From the NCBI GenBank assembly GCA_020436865.1, contig JAGQXA010000009.1, forward strand, positions 1 to 8,108: DNA of 8,108 bases, read 5' to 3'. The notes below the pieces were generated by a model. That model was not told where the DNA came from. It did no database searches and worked only from the letters and a program-made list of their open reading frames with translations. Numbering within the stretch: position 1 is the first letter of the stretch; each line of letters starts with the position of its first letter. Positions 1-5,690 of this stretch are shown piece after piece. The position numbers and the translations under genes were made by a program. This DNA comes from Saprospiraceae bacterium. Lineage in GTDB: Bacteria > Bacteroidota > Bacteroidia > Chitinophagales > Saprospiraceae.

Positions 1-798
1 GGCACGGTCAGCGAAGCCAATTTCTTCCATCCGGAACCCGCTGCCGAGGAGGTCATTACCCGCACCCATGAACCCGGCTATTGGAACCGGCTGAAAAACC
101 TGGAGTTGAGCGAAAAGGAGATCCGCGCGATCGGTTTCCCCCTTTCGGAAATACTGGTACGGCGGGGCACGCACATTTCGAACGGCACGGTGCAATGCGC
201 CCTGTACGCCCAGCAGTACGGAGTGGCCATGAACGTGGCCGGCGGCACCCACCATGCCTTCAGTTACAAGGGCGAAGGCTTCTGCCTGCTCAACGACATC
301 GCCATTGCAGCCAACTACCTGCTCGACCGCAAGCTGGCGCAGCGGATCCTGATCGTCGATCTCGACGTACATCAGGGCAACGGCACGGCTCAGATATTCC
401 GCAACGACGCCCGGGTCTTCACCTTCAGCCTGCACGGAGCGCGCAACTATCCGACGCGCAAGGAGCCTTCCGATCTCGACATCGGCCTGCCCGACAAGAC
501 GACCGACGAATACTATCTGCGGGTGTTGCAACAGGTGTTGCCGAGGCTACTCGACACGTTCCAGCCCGAATTCCTCTTTTATCTCTCGGGGGTCGACGTG
601 CTATCGACCGACAAACTGGGCCGCCTGAGCCTGACGCTCGATGGCTGCCGCCGGCGCGATCTTTTTGTGTTGGAAAGTTGCCGCCGCAACGGCATTCCGG
701 TAGCCGTCAGCATGGGCGGAGGGTATTCGGAGCGGATCGCCCACATCGTGGAGGCGCATGCGAATACGTTTCGGGTGGCGCAGGAGGTGTTCTTTTAG
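1..798 (+). CDS. Histone deacetylase family protein, 5' end cut off by the window
   Basis: The frame is open from base 1 to the TAG at 796-798, giving 265 visible residues; about 35 N-terminal residues are missing compared with the usual 300. Zinc-dependent deacetylase-fold signatures occur in order, numbered from the first visible codon: GGTHHAF with the paired histidines at 84-85, VDLDVHQGNG with the zinc-binding D122 and H124, SGVDVL with the third zinc ligand D199, and SMGGGYS with the likely transition-state tyrosine at 242. The wording around these motifs (EGFCLLNDIAIAA, TDEYYL, DKLGRLSLT) is that of the bacterial class-IV/HDAC11-like or AcuC-like group. These enzymes hydrolyse N-acetyl amides on lysines or polyamines; the substrate here cannot be read from sequence. 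It is probably cytoplasmic. A TTG at 106 is internal and is not the start. The reading frame ends directly against a GGATCC/TTGG-type repeat. Confidence 0.93.
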   Translation, partial: GTVSEANFFHPEPAAEEVITRTHEPGYWNRLKNLELSEKEIRAIGFPLSEILVRRGTHISNGTVQCALYAQQYGVAMNVAGGTHHAFSYKGEGFCLLNDIAIAANYLLDRKLAQRILIVDLDVHQGNGTAQIFRNDARVFTFSLHGARNYPTRKEPSDLDIGLPDKTTDEYYLRVLQQVLPRLLDTFQPEFLFYLSGVDVLSTDKLGRLSLTLDGCRRRDLFVLESCRRNGIPVAVSMGGGYSERIAHIVEAHANTFRVAQEVFF

Positions 799-920
799 GG
801 ATCCTTGGGTCCTTTGGTCCAGGGGTCCTTGGGAGGGGCTTCGCTAGGGGCAGTTGGCGGTTGGCAGTTGGCGGTTGGCGGGCGGTTCTAAGGATCCAGG
901 GATCTTTGGACCCTTGGACC
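799..920. repeat. Inverted GGATCC/TTGGTCC-type repeat blocks
   Basis: Two blocks, 799-834 and 892-920, are built from short variants of GGATCC, GGGTCC and TTGG and face each other as a loose inverted repeat, so that one reads TCCAGGGGTCCTT and the other, on the opposite strand, ATCCCTGGATCCTT. They start at the base after the deacetylase stop codon and flank a tandem GTTGGC repeat. No coding potential is convincing here. The role is unknown; it may be a decayed intergenic palindrome. Confidence 0.6.
852..879. repeat. Two exact tandem copies of a 14-bp repeat
   Basis: AGTTGGCGGTTGGC occurs at 852-865 and again at 866-879 with no mismatch, followed by a degenerate third partial unit (GGGCGGTT). 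Each 14-mer is itself two GTTGGC half-units. The same CAGTTGGC theme reappears after priA at 4602-4625, so this is a simple repeat shared between gaps of the genome and not a local accident. Confidence 0.75.
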
Positions 921-952
921 TACTTTCCCGTGGTCAGAAGCAAAGAACACTG

Positions 953-971
953 GTCGTTGGCTACCAACGAC
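953..971. repeat. Perfect 8-bp palindrome, 3-nt loop
   Basis: GTCGTTGG at 953-960 and CCAACGAC at 964-971 pair perfectly around the loop CTA. It has the same design (8-bp stem, 3-nt loop) as the palindrome at 4778-4796 before the NmrA-like gene. No T run follows, so it is not a standard intrinsic terminator. Confidence 0.65.
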
Positions 972-1006
972 TTACAGCCGAAACTCCTGTTCGCATGGGG
1001 GCAAAA

Positions 1007-1036
1007 AAAAAGTCGTACCGAAAGGCACGACTTTTT
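1007..1036 (+). terminator. Hairpin with GAAA tetraloop and flanking A and T runs
   Basis: AAAAAGTCGT (1007-1016) pairs with ACGACTTTTT (1027-1036). Inside, CC/GG closes a GAAA tetraloop at 1020-1023, with one A/C mismatch between the two helices. The A run on one side and T run on the other let it act as an intrinsic terminator in both directions. It is 209 nt past the deacetylase stop, so it could end that transcript. It also sits 2 nt before the first copy of the box repeat at 1039, so it may belong to that array. Confidence 0.65.
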
Positions 1037-1038
1037 GA

Positions 1039-1057
1039 TATAATCCCATGAACATAT
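1039..1057 (+). repeat. Box repeat, copy 1
   Basis: TATAATCCCATGAACATAT. The same 19 bases recur exactly inside 1335-1358 and 1442-1465. A hairpin (1007-1036) ends 2 nt upstream. The following sequence contains AATTCTACTAACT at 1112-1124, which is repeated after copy 3. The sequence resembles an E. coli -10 element, but Bacteroidota promoters use TAnnTTTG, so a promoter reading is not favoured. Confidence 0.75.
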
Positions 1058-1143
1058 CCAAAAACGAATTTTTCTCGAAAATTATTGGGTGCCAACTTGC
1101 AGCAACCGAATAATTCTACTAACTTCGCATCAACAATTGTGTT

Positions 1144-1202
1144 AGTTAAATCCCTAATTTGATCCCGTGAACTGATTTAGAGCAAGTTAAATCCCGTGAG
1201 CA
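1144..1202 (+). repeat. AT-rich direct repeats with diverged box cores
   Basis: AGTTAAATCCC occurs exactly at 1144-1154 and 1185-1195. ATCCCGTGAAC (1162-1172) and ATCCCGTGAGC (1191-1201) resemble the ATCCCATGAAC core of the three box repeats at 1039, 1338 and 1445. With those, the region holds five copies of ATCCCRTGARC within about 420 bp. Spacing is irregular (117, 29, 152 and 108 nt between cores), which argues against a CRISPR-type array. Confidence 0.55.
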
Positions 1203-1216
1203 ATTCTGAAATTGAA

Positions 1217-1247
1217 GGCTGATTTTCCCCAAAATCGGCCTTTTTTT
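1217..1247 (+). terminator. Strong rho-independent terminator with no gene before it
   Basis: GGCTGATTTT (1217-1226) pairs with AAAATCGGCC (1231-1240) through ten pairs including one U-G, with a CCCC loop, and is followed by seven T's at 1241-1247. The form is a textbook + strand intrinsic terminator; the minus strand lacks a T run. The nearest protein gene upstream stops at 798 and another terminator-like hairpin lies between. It therefore most likely ends a short non-coding transcript from about 1037-1216, or is a backup for the deacetylase transcript. Confidence 0.75.
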
Positions 1248-1293
1248 ATTTGATGCGAGTTCGATATCTTGTTGGGCAAATTTGCTAGAGAAA

Positions 1294-1328
1294 TAGTAAG
1301 CGCCCCCCTTTGACAGGGGGACTTACTA
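1294..1328 (+). repeat. Hairpin preceding box copy 2
   Basis: TAGTAAG (1294-1300) pairs with CTTACTA (1322-1328), and CCCCCT (1304-1309) with AGGGGG (1315-1320), leaving a small internal loop and a 5-nt apical loop. It ends 6 nt before the box repeat at 1335. The context GTTGGG (1271-1276), then ATAGTAA, then stem, then ACTAAC parallels the arrangement around the next hairpin. Confidence 0.6.
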
Positions 1329-1334
1329 CTAACA

Positions 1335-1358
1335 AATTATAATCCCATGAACATATTC
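1335..1358 (+). repeat. Box repeat, copy 2
   Basis: A 24-nt sequence running from AATTATAATCCC to ACATATTC, identical to copy 3 at 1442-1465 and containing the 19 nt of copy 1. It is directly preceded by ACTAACA and a hairpin. Confidence 0.8.
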
Positions 1359-1403
1359 TAACTTTTCAAGCGATCGTTTTGAGGTTGGGATCTGTGATAG
1401 TAA

Positions 1404-1429
1404 CCCGGCCTGTCTTCAGTCAGGCCGGG
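1404..1429 (+). repeat. Hairpin preceding box copy 3
   Basis: CCCGGCCTG (1404-1412) pairs perfectly with CAGGCCGGG (1421-1429) around an 8-nt loop. Upstream come GTTGGG (1384-1389) and ATAGTAA; downstream come ATCAACG and the box at 1442. The stem differs wholly in sequence from the hairpin before copy 2 but holds the same position in the module. No T run follows. Confidence 0.65.
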
Positions 1430-1441
1430 GCACCATCAACG

Positions 1442-1465
1442 AATTATAATCCCATGAACATATTC
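1442..1465 (+). repeat. Box repeat, copy 3
   Basis: Exact 24-nt match to copy 2. ACGAATT flanks it on both sides (1439-1445 and 1469-1475), and AATTCTACTAACT follows at 1472-1484, an exact repeat of 1112-1124. An ATG inside the box opens a 54-codon reading frame (1454-1618) with no recognisable features. Confidence 0.8.
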
Positions 1466-1580
1466 AAAACGAATTCTACTAACTGCTTTCAACTAGTATT
1501 TCTTACCTCTTCTCTTATCCATCATTCACGATACAAATATGCAACGAGTACTCCCCAGGAACAAGGACAAAAATCGCCCT

Positions 1581-1670
1581 TTGTGAAAATTATTTTTCAA
1601 CAAAAAACTTCGAAATAAATCCAAATAAAGGTATTTTCACCATCCAATAAAGCCTTATTTGTGAAAATAA
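1581..1670. promoter_or_regulatory. Cluster of GTGAAAATW sites, possible operator
   Basis: TATTTTCAC (1632-1640) and GTGAAAATA (1661-1669) form a perfect 9-bp inverted repeat, and AATAA/TTATT (1646-1650, 1655-1659) nests inside it. A third GTGAAAAT lies at 1583-1590 within an imperfect palindrome that ends in TTTTTCAACAA. The arrangement could be a protein-binding site or an RNA hairpin. The nearest downstream gene is priA, about 410 nt away, so no target can be assigned. Confidence 0.3.
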
Positions 1671-1853
1671 ACATTCTTAAAACCTCTTTTTTTCGCCAGT
1701 TTTTCTGAAAAAAAAGGGCATTTTTTTTCTCCCCAGGCTTGATTTTTTCCGCTCCCCCCTCTTTTTCTACCGTTTTTTGCCGGCCGCCTACCGTCTCTTT
1801 GTGGCGGGAAGCTTATTTTGGACGACCGAATGGGGCCATCGTAAGTTTTTTTG
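1671..1853. other. Non-coding T- and pyrimidine-rich stretch
   Basis: This part of the gap is dominated by T runs of 6-8 and CT-rich tracts, with a GCCGGCCGCC patch near 1780. Frames on the minus strand across it translate to low-complexity lysine- and arginine-rich sequence, which is what T-rich DNA gives on its reverse strand. No gene, RNA or clear site is supported. Confidence 0.5.
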
Positions 1854-1956
1854 CACTGCAGAGGCGCAGAGGCATACAGAGGTCTTTTTTTTGGAAATAG
1901 CGTTCTGACCGCGTGTAGCGGTCGGAACGCAAAAGAGACATTGTGTTCCTTCGTGG
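1854..1956 (+). repeat. Palindromic repeat element, copy A
   Basis: The left arm holds GCAGAGG at 1858-1864 and 1866-1872 and ACAGAGG at 1876-1882. A central 13-bp stem (1900-1912 with 1918-1930, loop GTGTA, one U-G pair) follows GGAAATA. The right arm contains TTGTGTTCCTTCGTG at 1941-1955. The reverse complement of copy B (5691-5805) has the same layout: GGAATA before a 13-bp stem, CGCAAAA after it, and TTGTGTTCCTTTGTG in the arm. The two copies lie in opposite orientations. No protein is encoded; it is probably a small non-autonomous or REP-like intergenic repeat. Confidence 0.75.
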
Positions 1957-2048
1957 CAAGACCGGGCAAGTACAAGCAATAAACCCTACTAATTCCTCAG
2001 CGCCCTTTTTGGTGAATACTCCCTCCCGGGTACAACTTTGGATAGGGA

Positions 2049-2056
2049 TACATTTG
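2049..2056 (+). promoter_or_regulatory. Possible -7 promoter element for priA
   Basis: TACATTTG fits the Bacteroidota -7 consensus TAnnTTTG and lies 24 nt before the proposed TTG start of priA. No TTTG sits at the expected 19-21 nt upstream; the nearest TTTG (2037-2040) is only 8 nt away. Support is therefore one half-site only. Confidence 0.35.
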
Positions 2057-2080
2057 TTTCAGTAGCATAAAATCGATCGC

Positions 2081-4561
2081 TTGGGCCAACAGACCTTTCT
2101 TCCGACAGAGGCGACCAGCACGTTTGTCGACGTGCTGTTGCCCGTAGCCATTCCCAGACCCTACACCTATGCGGTGCCGGAAGAGCTATTGCCGCAAACG
2201 GCCTTCGGCGTGCAGGTCGAGGTGCAATTCGGCAAGAACAAACTCTACGCCGGACTGGTCGTGCGCGTACACCAGGAAGCGCCGACCGAATACCGCCCCA
2301 AGCCCATCCTGTCGATCATCCGGCCGGAGGCGATCATCCAGCCGCCGCAGTGGGAATTCTGGCAATGGATGGCCAACTACTACGCGTGCATGCCCGGGGA
2401 GGTCATGCACGCCGCCCTGCCGGCCAACCTCAAGCTGGCCAGCGAAACGAAGGTATTCCTCAGTCCGCTGTACGACCACTCCTTCGAGGGGCTGTCGGAC
2501 AAGGAATTCCTCGTCGCCGAGGCGCTGAGCATCCAAAAGGAGCTAAGCATCGGCGAGATCCAGGGCATCCTGCAACAGAAGACGGTCCACCCCATCATCA
2601 ACCAGTTGCTCGAAAAACGGGTCGTGTATCTGCAGGAAGAGCTTTCCGAAAAATACAAACCGCGGACCGTGGCCTGCGTCGGCCTGCAAGAGCCCTACGA
2701 CTCGCAACCGGAACTGCTCGAAGAGGCCTTCGAACTATTGAGCCGCTCGAACCGGCAAATGGAGGCGCTGATGGCCTTCATTCAGTTATCCAGGAAAGGG
2801 GAGCCGGTGCTGCGACAAATGATCTACGACAAAGCGCAGGTCGACAGCAGCGTGCTCAAAGCCATCGAGAAGAAAGGCATTTTCCGTTTCTATGACCGGG
2901 AAGTGAGCCGCCTGCCCGCCGGCGAAGAACCGGTCGACGCGCTTTCACCCTTGTCCGAACAGCAACTCACCGCCCTTGAGCAGATCCGCCGGCATTGGGA
3001 GTCGACCCGCGTCGTGCTCCTGCATGGCGTGACCGGCAGCGGAAAGACGCGGGTGTACATGGAGCTCATCCAGGAAACGATCGACCGGGGCGGACAGGTG
3101 CTGTACCTCCTCCCCGAGATCGCCTTGACCACCCAGATCATCGCCCGACTGCAGAAGACCTTCGGCGATCAGGTGGCCGTGTATCACTCGCGCCTCAATA
3201 ACAACGAGCGGGTAGAACTGTGGCGCAACGTGGCCCAGGGCGCGCCCGTGGTGTTGGGCGCCCGCTCCGCGCTTTTCCTCCCCTTCTCCAAGCTCGAACT
3301 GGTGGTGGTCGACGAAGAGCACGACCCCTCCTTCAAGCAGCAGGACCCCGCCCCGCGCTACAACGGCCGCGATGCGGGGATCTACCTGGCCACACTTTTC
3401 GACGCCCGGGTCATACTCGGCACCGCGACGCCGGCCATCGAGACCTTTTACAACACCAAGAAGGGCAAGTACGGCCTGGTTACGATGCCCGACCGCTTTG
3501 GCGGGATCCAGTTGCCCGAGATCGCCATTTCCGACCTGCGCAAAGCCCAACTGAGGGGGAGTCTGCACTCGCATTTCACGGCCGACCTGCTCGAAGCGCT
3601 CGAAAAGGCCCTGGCCAACGGCGAGCAGGCCATCCTGTTCCAGAACCGCCGCGGCTACGCCCCCACCCTGCGCTGCACGGCCTGCGGCTGGAACCAGCAG
3701 TGCCAGCATTGCGACGTCAGCCTGACCTACCACAAGTACCAGCACAACCTGCAGTGCCACTACTGCGGTTACCGGATGAACCTGCCGAAGAATTGTCCGG
3801 CCTGCGGCCACGACGACCTTCGCCTGCAGGGCTTCGGCACAGAGAAGATCGAAGACGAGCTGCAGCTCTACCTACCCGACGCGCGCATCGCCCGGATGGA
3901 CCTCGACACCGTGCGCAGCAAGAATGCCCACGCCAAGATCATCAACGACTTCGAAGAACGCCGCCTCGACATCCTGGTCGGCACCCAGATGGTGACCAAA
4001 GGGCTCGATTTCGACAATGTGGCCGTGGTGGGGGTGGTCAGCGCCGATCAACTGCTGCAATTCCCCGATTTTCGCGCCGGCGAACGCTCCTTCCAACTGC
4101 TGACCCAGGTGGCGGGTCGCTCCGGACGCCAGAACAAACGCGGCAACGTGATCATCCAGGCCGCCAACATCCAACACCCCGTGCTCGGAGAAACCATCGC
4201 CAACGACTATAAAGCCTTTTACGCCCGCGAGATCATGGAGCGGCAGGCCTTTAAATACCCGCCTTTCGTGCGACTGATCAAGATCACCCTCAAGCACAAG
4301 AAACTCGACACGCTGCACAAGGGCGGCGCCGTGTTCGCCAAGCACCTCAAGCACAAACTGGGCACCCGCGTGATCGGTCCGGCCGTGCCCTACGTCTCGC
4401 GCGTACGCGGCTACTACCTGCTCGATCTCCTTCTCAAACTGGAGCGGCAACCGGCCCTCATGCAGGCCAGCAAAGACCTCATCGCGGAGGCTACTTACGT
4501 GCTGCACCGCACGGAGGGCTGCTCGACCGTGCGCGTGAATGTGGATGTGGATCCGAATTGA
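2081..4561 (+). CDS. priA: Primosomal protein N' (replication restart helicase PriA)
   Basis: PriA is a 3'-to-5' DNA helicase that recognises stalled forks and reloads the replicative helicase. The 826-residue product fits the family. The N-terminal DNA-binding domain starts at STFVDVLLPVAIPRPYTYAVP (about residues 13-33). The superfamily-2 core has Walker A GVTGSGKT (316-323), DEEH (411-414) and GTATP (447-451). Eight zinc-binding cysteines in four CxxC pairs follow (532/535, 541/544, 559/562, 572/575). Helicase motifs GTQMVTKGLDF (634-644) and AGRSGR (678-683) come next, and the protein ends VRVNVDVDP. The start is a TTG at 2081: an in-frame stop lies at 2063-2065 and no ATG falls between it and the conserved N-terminus. 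No Shine-Dalgarno is visible, which is normal for the phylum. All key residues are present. The gene appears monocistronic, with repeat-filled gaps on both sides. Confidence 0.97.
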   Translation: MGQQTFLPTEATSTFVDVLLPVAIPRPYTYAVPEELLPQTAFGVQVEVQFGKNKLYAGLVVRVHQEAPTEYRPKPILSIIRPEAIIQPPQWEFWQWMANYYACMPGEVMHAALPANLKLASETKVFLSPLYDHSFEGLSDKEFLVAEALSIQKELSIGEIQGILQQKTVHPIINQLLEKRVVYLQEELSEKYKPRTVACVGLQEPYDSQPELLEEAFELLSRSNRQMEALMAFIQLSRKGEPVLRQMIYDKAQVDSSVLKAIEKKGIFRFYDREVSRLPAGEEPVDALSPLSEQQLTALEQIRRHWESTRVVLLHGVTGSGKTRVYMELIQETIDRGGQVLYLLPEIALTTQIIARLQKTFGDQVAVYHSRLNNNERVELWRNVAQGAPVVLGARSALFLPFSKLELVVVDEEHDPSFKQQDPAPRYNGRDAGIYLATLFDARVILGTATPAIETFYNTKKGKYGLVTMPDRFGGIQLPEIAISDLRKAQLRGSLHSHFTADLLEALEKALANGEQAILFQNRRGYAPTLRCTACGWNQQCQHCDVSLTYHKYQHNLQCHYCGYRMNLPKNCPACGHDDLRLQGFGTEKIEDELQLYLPDARIARMDLDTVRSKNAHAKIINDFEERRLDILVGTQMVTKGLDFDNVAVVGVVSADQLLQFPDFRAGERSFQLLTQVAGRSGRQNKRGNVIIQAANIQHPVLGETIANDYKAFYAREIMERQAFKYPPFVRLIKITLKHKKLDTLHKGGAVFAKHLKHKLGTRVIGPAVPYVSRVRGYYLLDLLLKLERQPALMQASKDLIAEATYVLHRTEGCSTVRVNVDVDPN

Positions 4562-4566
4562 AAGGA

Positions 4567-4580
4567 GCGCCAGGGGGCGC
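4567..4580 (+). repeat. GC-rich hairpin just after priA
   Basis: GCGCC (4567-4571) pairs with GGCGC (4576-4580) around AGGG, starting 5 nt after the priA stop. There is no T run, so any role in transcript end formation or stability is a guess. Confidence 0.45.
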
Positions 4581-4601
4581 GGGTGAAAAGGGGAGAAAGG
4601 G

Positions 4602-4625
4602 CAGTTGGCAGGTACAGTTGGCAGG
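4602..4625. repeat. Two copies of CAGTTGGCAGG
   Basis: Exact 11-bp copies at 4602-4612 and 4615-4625, separated by two bases. They share the CAGTTGGC core with the 14-bp tandem repeat at 852-879. Confidence 0.65.
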
Positions 4626-4626
4626 G

Positions 4627-4796
4627 GCGCTTCGCAGCGCAAGGGAGCGAGGGGGCATGCCTTCGCTGATCCCGATAGCGATCGGGAACGGCAAGGCAAG
4701 CAAGGGGGCATGCTCCGAAGGAGCGCCGTAGGACCTCGTAGAGGTCCCCCCTCTATAGATGATAACGAGGATAGAATGTCCGAATGCCATTCGGAC
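4627..4796. repeat. Run of five perfect mini-palindromes
   Basis: Five short stem-loops follow one another: GCGCT/AGCGC (4627-4640, loop TCGC), TCCCGAT/ATCGGGA (4670-4687, loop AGCG), GCTCC/GGAGC (4712-4724, loop GAA), GGACCTC/GAGGTCC (4731-4747, loop GTA) and GTCCGAAT/ATTCGGAC (4778-4796, loop GCC). All stems are perfect, and none is followed by a T run. GGGGGCATGC is also directly repeated at 4651-4660 and 4704-4713. The second palindrome resembles the CCCGATAGC-type palindromes I recall as frequent in Bacteroidota intergenic DNA. The stretch holds no gene; the last palindrome contains a decoy ATG (4784) in frame with the next gene. Confidence 0.7.
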
Positions 4797-4816
4797 CAAC
4801 ATCCAACATCCAAAAT

Positions 4817-5671
4817 ATGTCCCATCTCATCATCGGCGCAACCGGCAAATCCGGCGAAGCGGTTGTGCGACAACTAGCCGGCAGCGGATTGCCCGTGCGG
4901 GCGGCCGGACGTGACGCGGAGAAGGTACGCCGGCATTTCGGCGCCCTGCCAGTAGAACCGGTGGCTTTCGACTTCGGCGAGGCCGGCAGCTATGCGAGGG
5001 CCTTAGCCGACGTGAGCCACGTCTTCTTCATCGCCCCGCCGAACGCGACAGACTCTGGCCCGGTAGAGCGCTTTCTGGCGGAGGCCGTACGCAGCGGCGT
5101 GCAGCACCTGACCTTTCATTCCGGGCGCACCACGGGCGACATCGCCGGACGGCCGCTGAACAACATCGAGAAGCTCGTAGCTGCCTCGGGCCTGTCATAC
5201 ACCATTCTGCGGCCCGGCTGGTTCATGCAGAACTTCGGGACCTGGTTCCTGCACGATCTGCGAGACGAAGGCAAGCTATATCTGCCGGCCGGCCGGAGCA
5301 AGTCGGCTTTTGTCGACGTACGCGACACAGCGGCGGTGGTCGAGCGCACCTTCACCGAGCCCATCCACGACGGCCACACTTACGAGCTGACCAGCGATCA
5401 GGCGCTCGACCACTACGAGGTGGCGGCCTTATTCACCCGCATCCTACACCGAAAGATCGAGTACGTGGAATTAAGTCCGGAGGAGTACATCGCCCGCGAG
5501 CTAGCGCAAGGCCATAGTGAGTCGGCGGCCCGTTTCACGGTCGGCCTCTACGAGATCGTCAAGACCGGCAAGGAGGCCCATATTTCACCTGACATTCCAA
5601 ATATCCTTGGGCGGCCGCCGATCCGCCTCGAGCAGTACATCGAAGATTTTGCCGACTTGTGGGAAAGGTAA
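4817..5671 (+). CDS. NmrA-like NAD(P)-binding protein (atypical short-chain dehydrogenase fold)
   Basis: From the ATG at 4817 the product has 284 residues. It opens with a beta strand and the Rossmann motif GATGKSG (residues 7-13, GxxGxxG). AAGRD after the second strand puts an arginine at residue 32 where NAD-specific enzymes carry an acidic residue, which favours NADP(H). FIAPP (about 73-77), the SGLSYTILRPGWFMQNF stretch (RPGWFM at 132-137) and SAFVDVRDTAAV are typical of the NmrA/QorB/YtfG group. Members are either quinone or aldehyde reductases or redox-sensing regulators, and sequence alone does not decide. The classical YxxxK pair is not obvious. An upstream in-frame ATG at 4784 would add 11 residues, but it lies inside a palindrome and would push the Rossmann motif unusually deep, so 4817 is preferred. 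A possible partner is the aldo/keto reductase 147 bp downstream. Confidence 0.88.
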   Translation: MSHLIIGATGKSGEAVVRQLAGSGLPVRAAGRDAEKVRRHFGALPVEPVAFDFGEAGSYARALADVSHVFFIAPPNATDSGPVERFLAEAVRSGVQHLTFHSGRTTGDIAGRPLNNIEKLVAASGLSYTILRPGWFMQNFGTWFLHDLRDEGKLYLPAGRSKSAFVDVRDTAAVVERTFTEPIHDGHTYELTSDQALDHYEVAALFTRILHRKIEYVELSPEEYIARELAQGHSESAARFTVGLYEIVKTGKEAHISPDIPNILGRPPIRLEQYIEDFADLWER

Positions 5672-5690
5672 AGGGGCGGTGAAGTTTCTC

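Noticed and set aside
106..798. Deacetylase starting at the internal TTG at 106
   Set aside because: The frame is open to base 1 and the residues before 106 (for example FFHPEPAAEEVITRTHEPGYW) look like normal family sequence, so the true start is outside the window.
1118..1440. Integron attC sites (TACTAAC, GTTAGTT and GTTGGGC motifs near hairpins)
   Set aside because: The order and sequence do not fit RYYYAAC...GTTRRRY: the GTTRRRY-like box comes first, its partner mismatches, the distances are wrong, and no integrase or cassette genes are present.
1039..1465. CRISPR array
   Set aside because: The repeats are only 19-24 nt long, intervals are irregular (about 299 and 107 nt), and no cas genes occur.
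1379..1618. 79-codon frame starting from TTG in the repeat array
   Set aside because: It translates through a hairpin and a box repeat, has no recognisable domain, and its composition follows the AT-rich DNA. Only the shorter ATG-initiated part is mentioned, as a weak observation.
1900..1930. Core stem of repeat A as an intrinsic terminator
   Set aside because: The base run after the stem is A-rich on the plus strand, and on the minus strand the stem is followed by TATTTCC and then A's, so neither strand has the required T run.
1655..1979. Two overlapping minus-strand frames upstream of priA
   Set aside because: They are low-complexity translations of T-rich DNA and of repeat element A, with no family similarity that I recognise.
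2945..3811. Long minus-strand frame inside priA, and similar frames at 3872-4873
   Set aside because: They are antisense shadows of a GC-rich gene; the + strand frame carries all helicase motifs.
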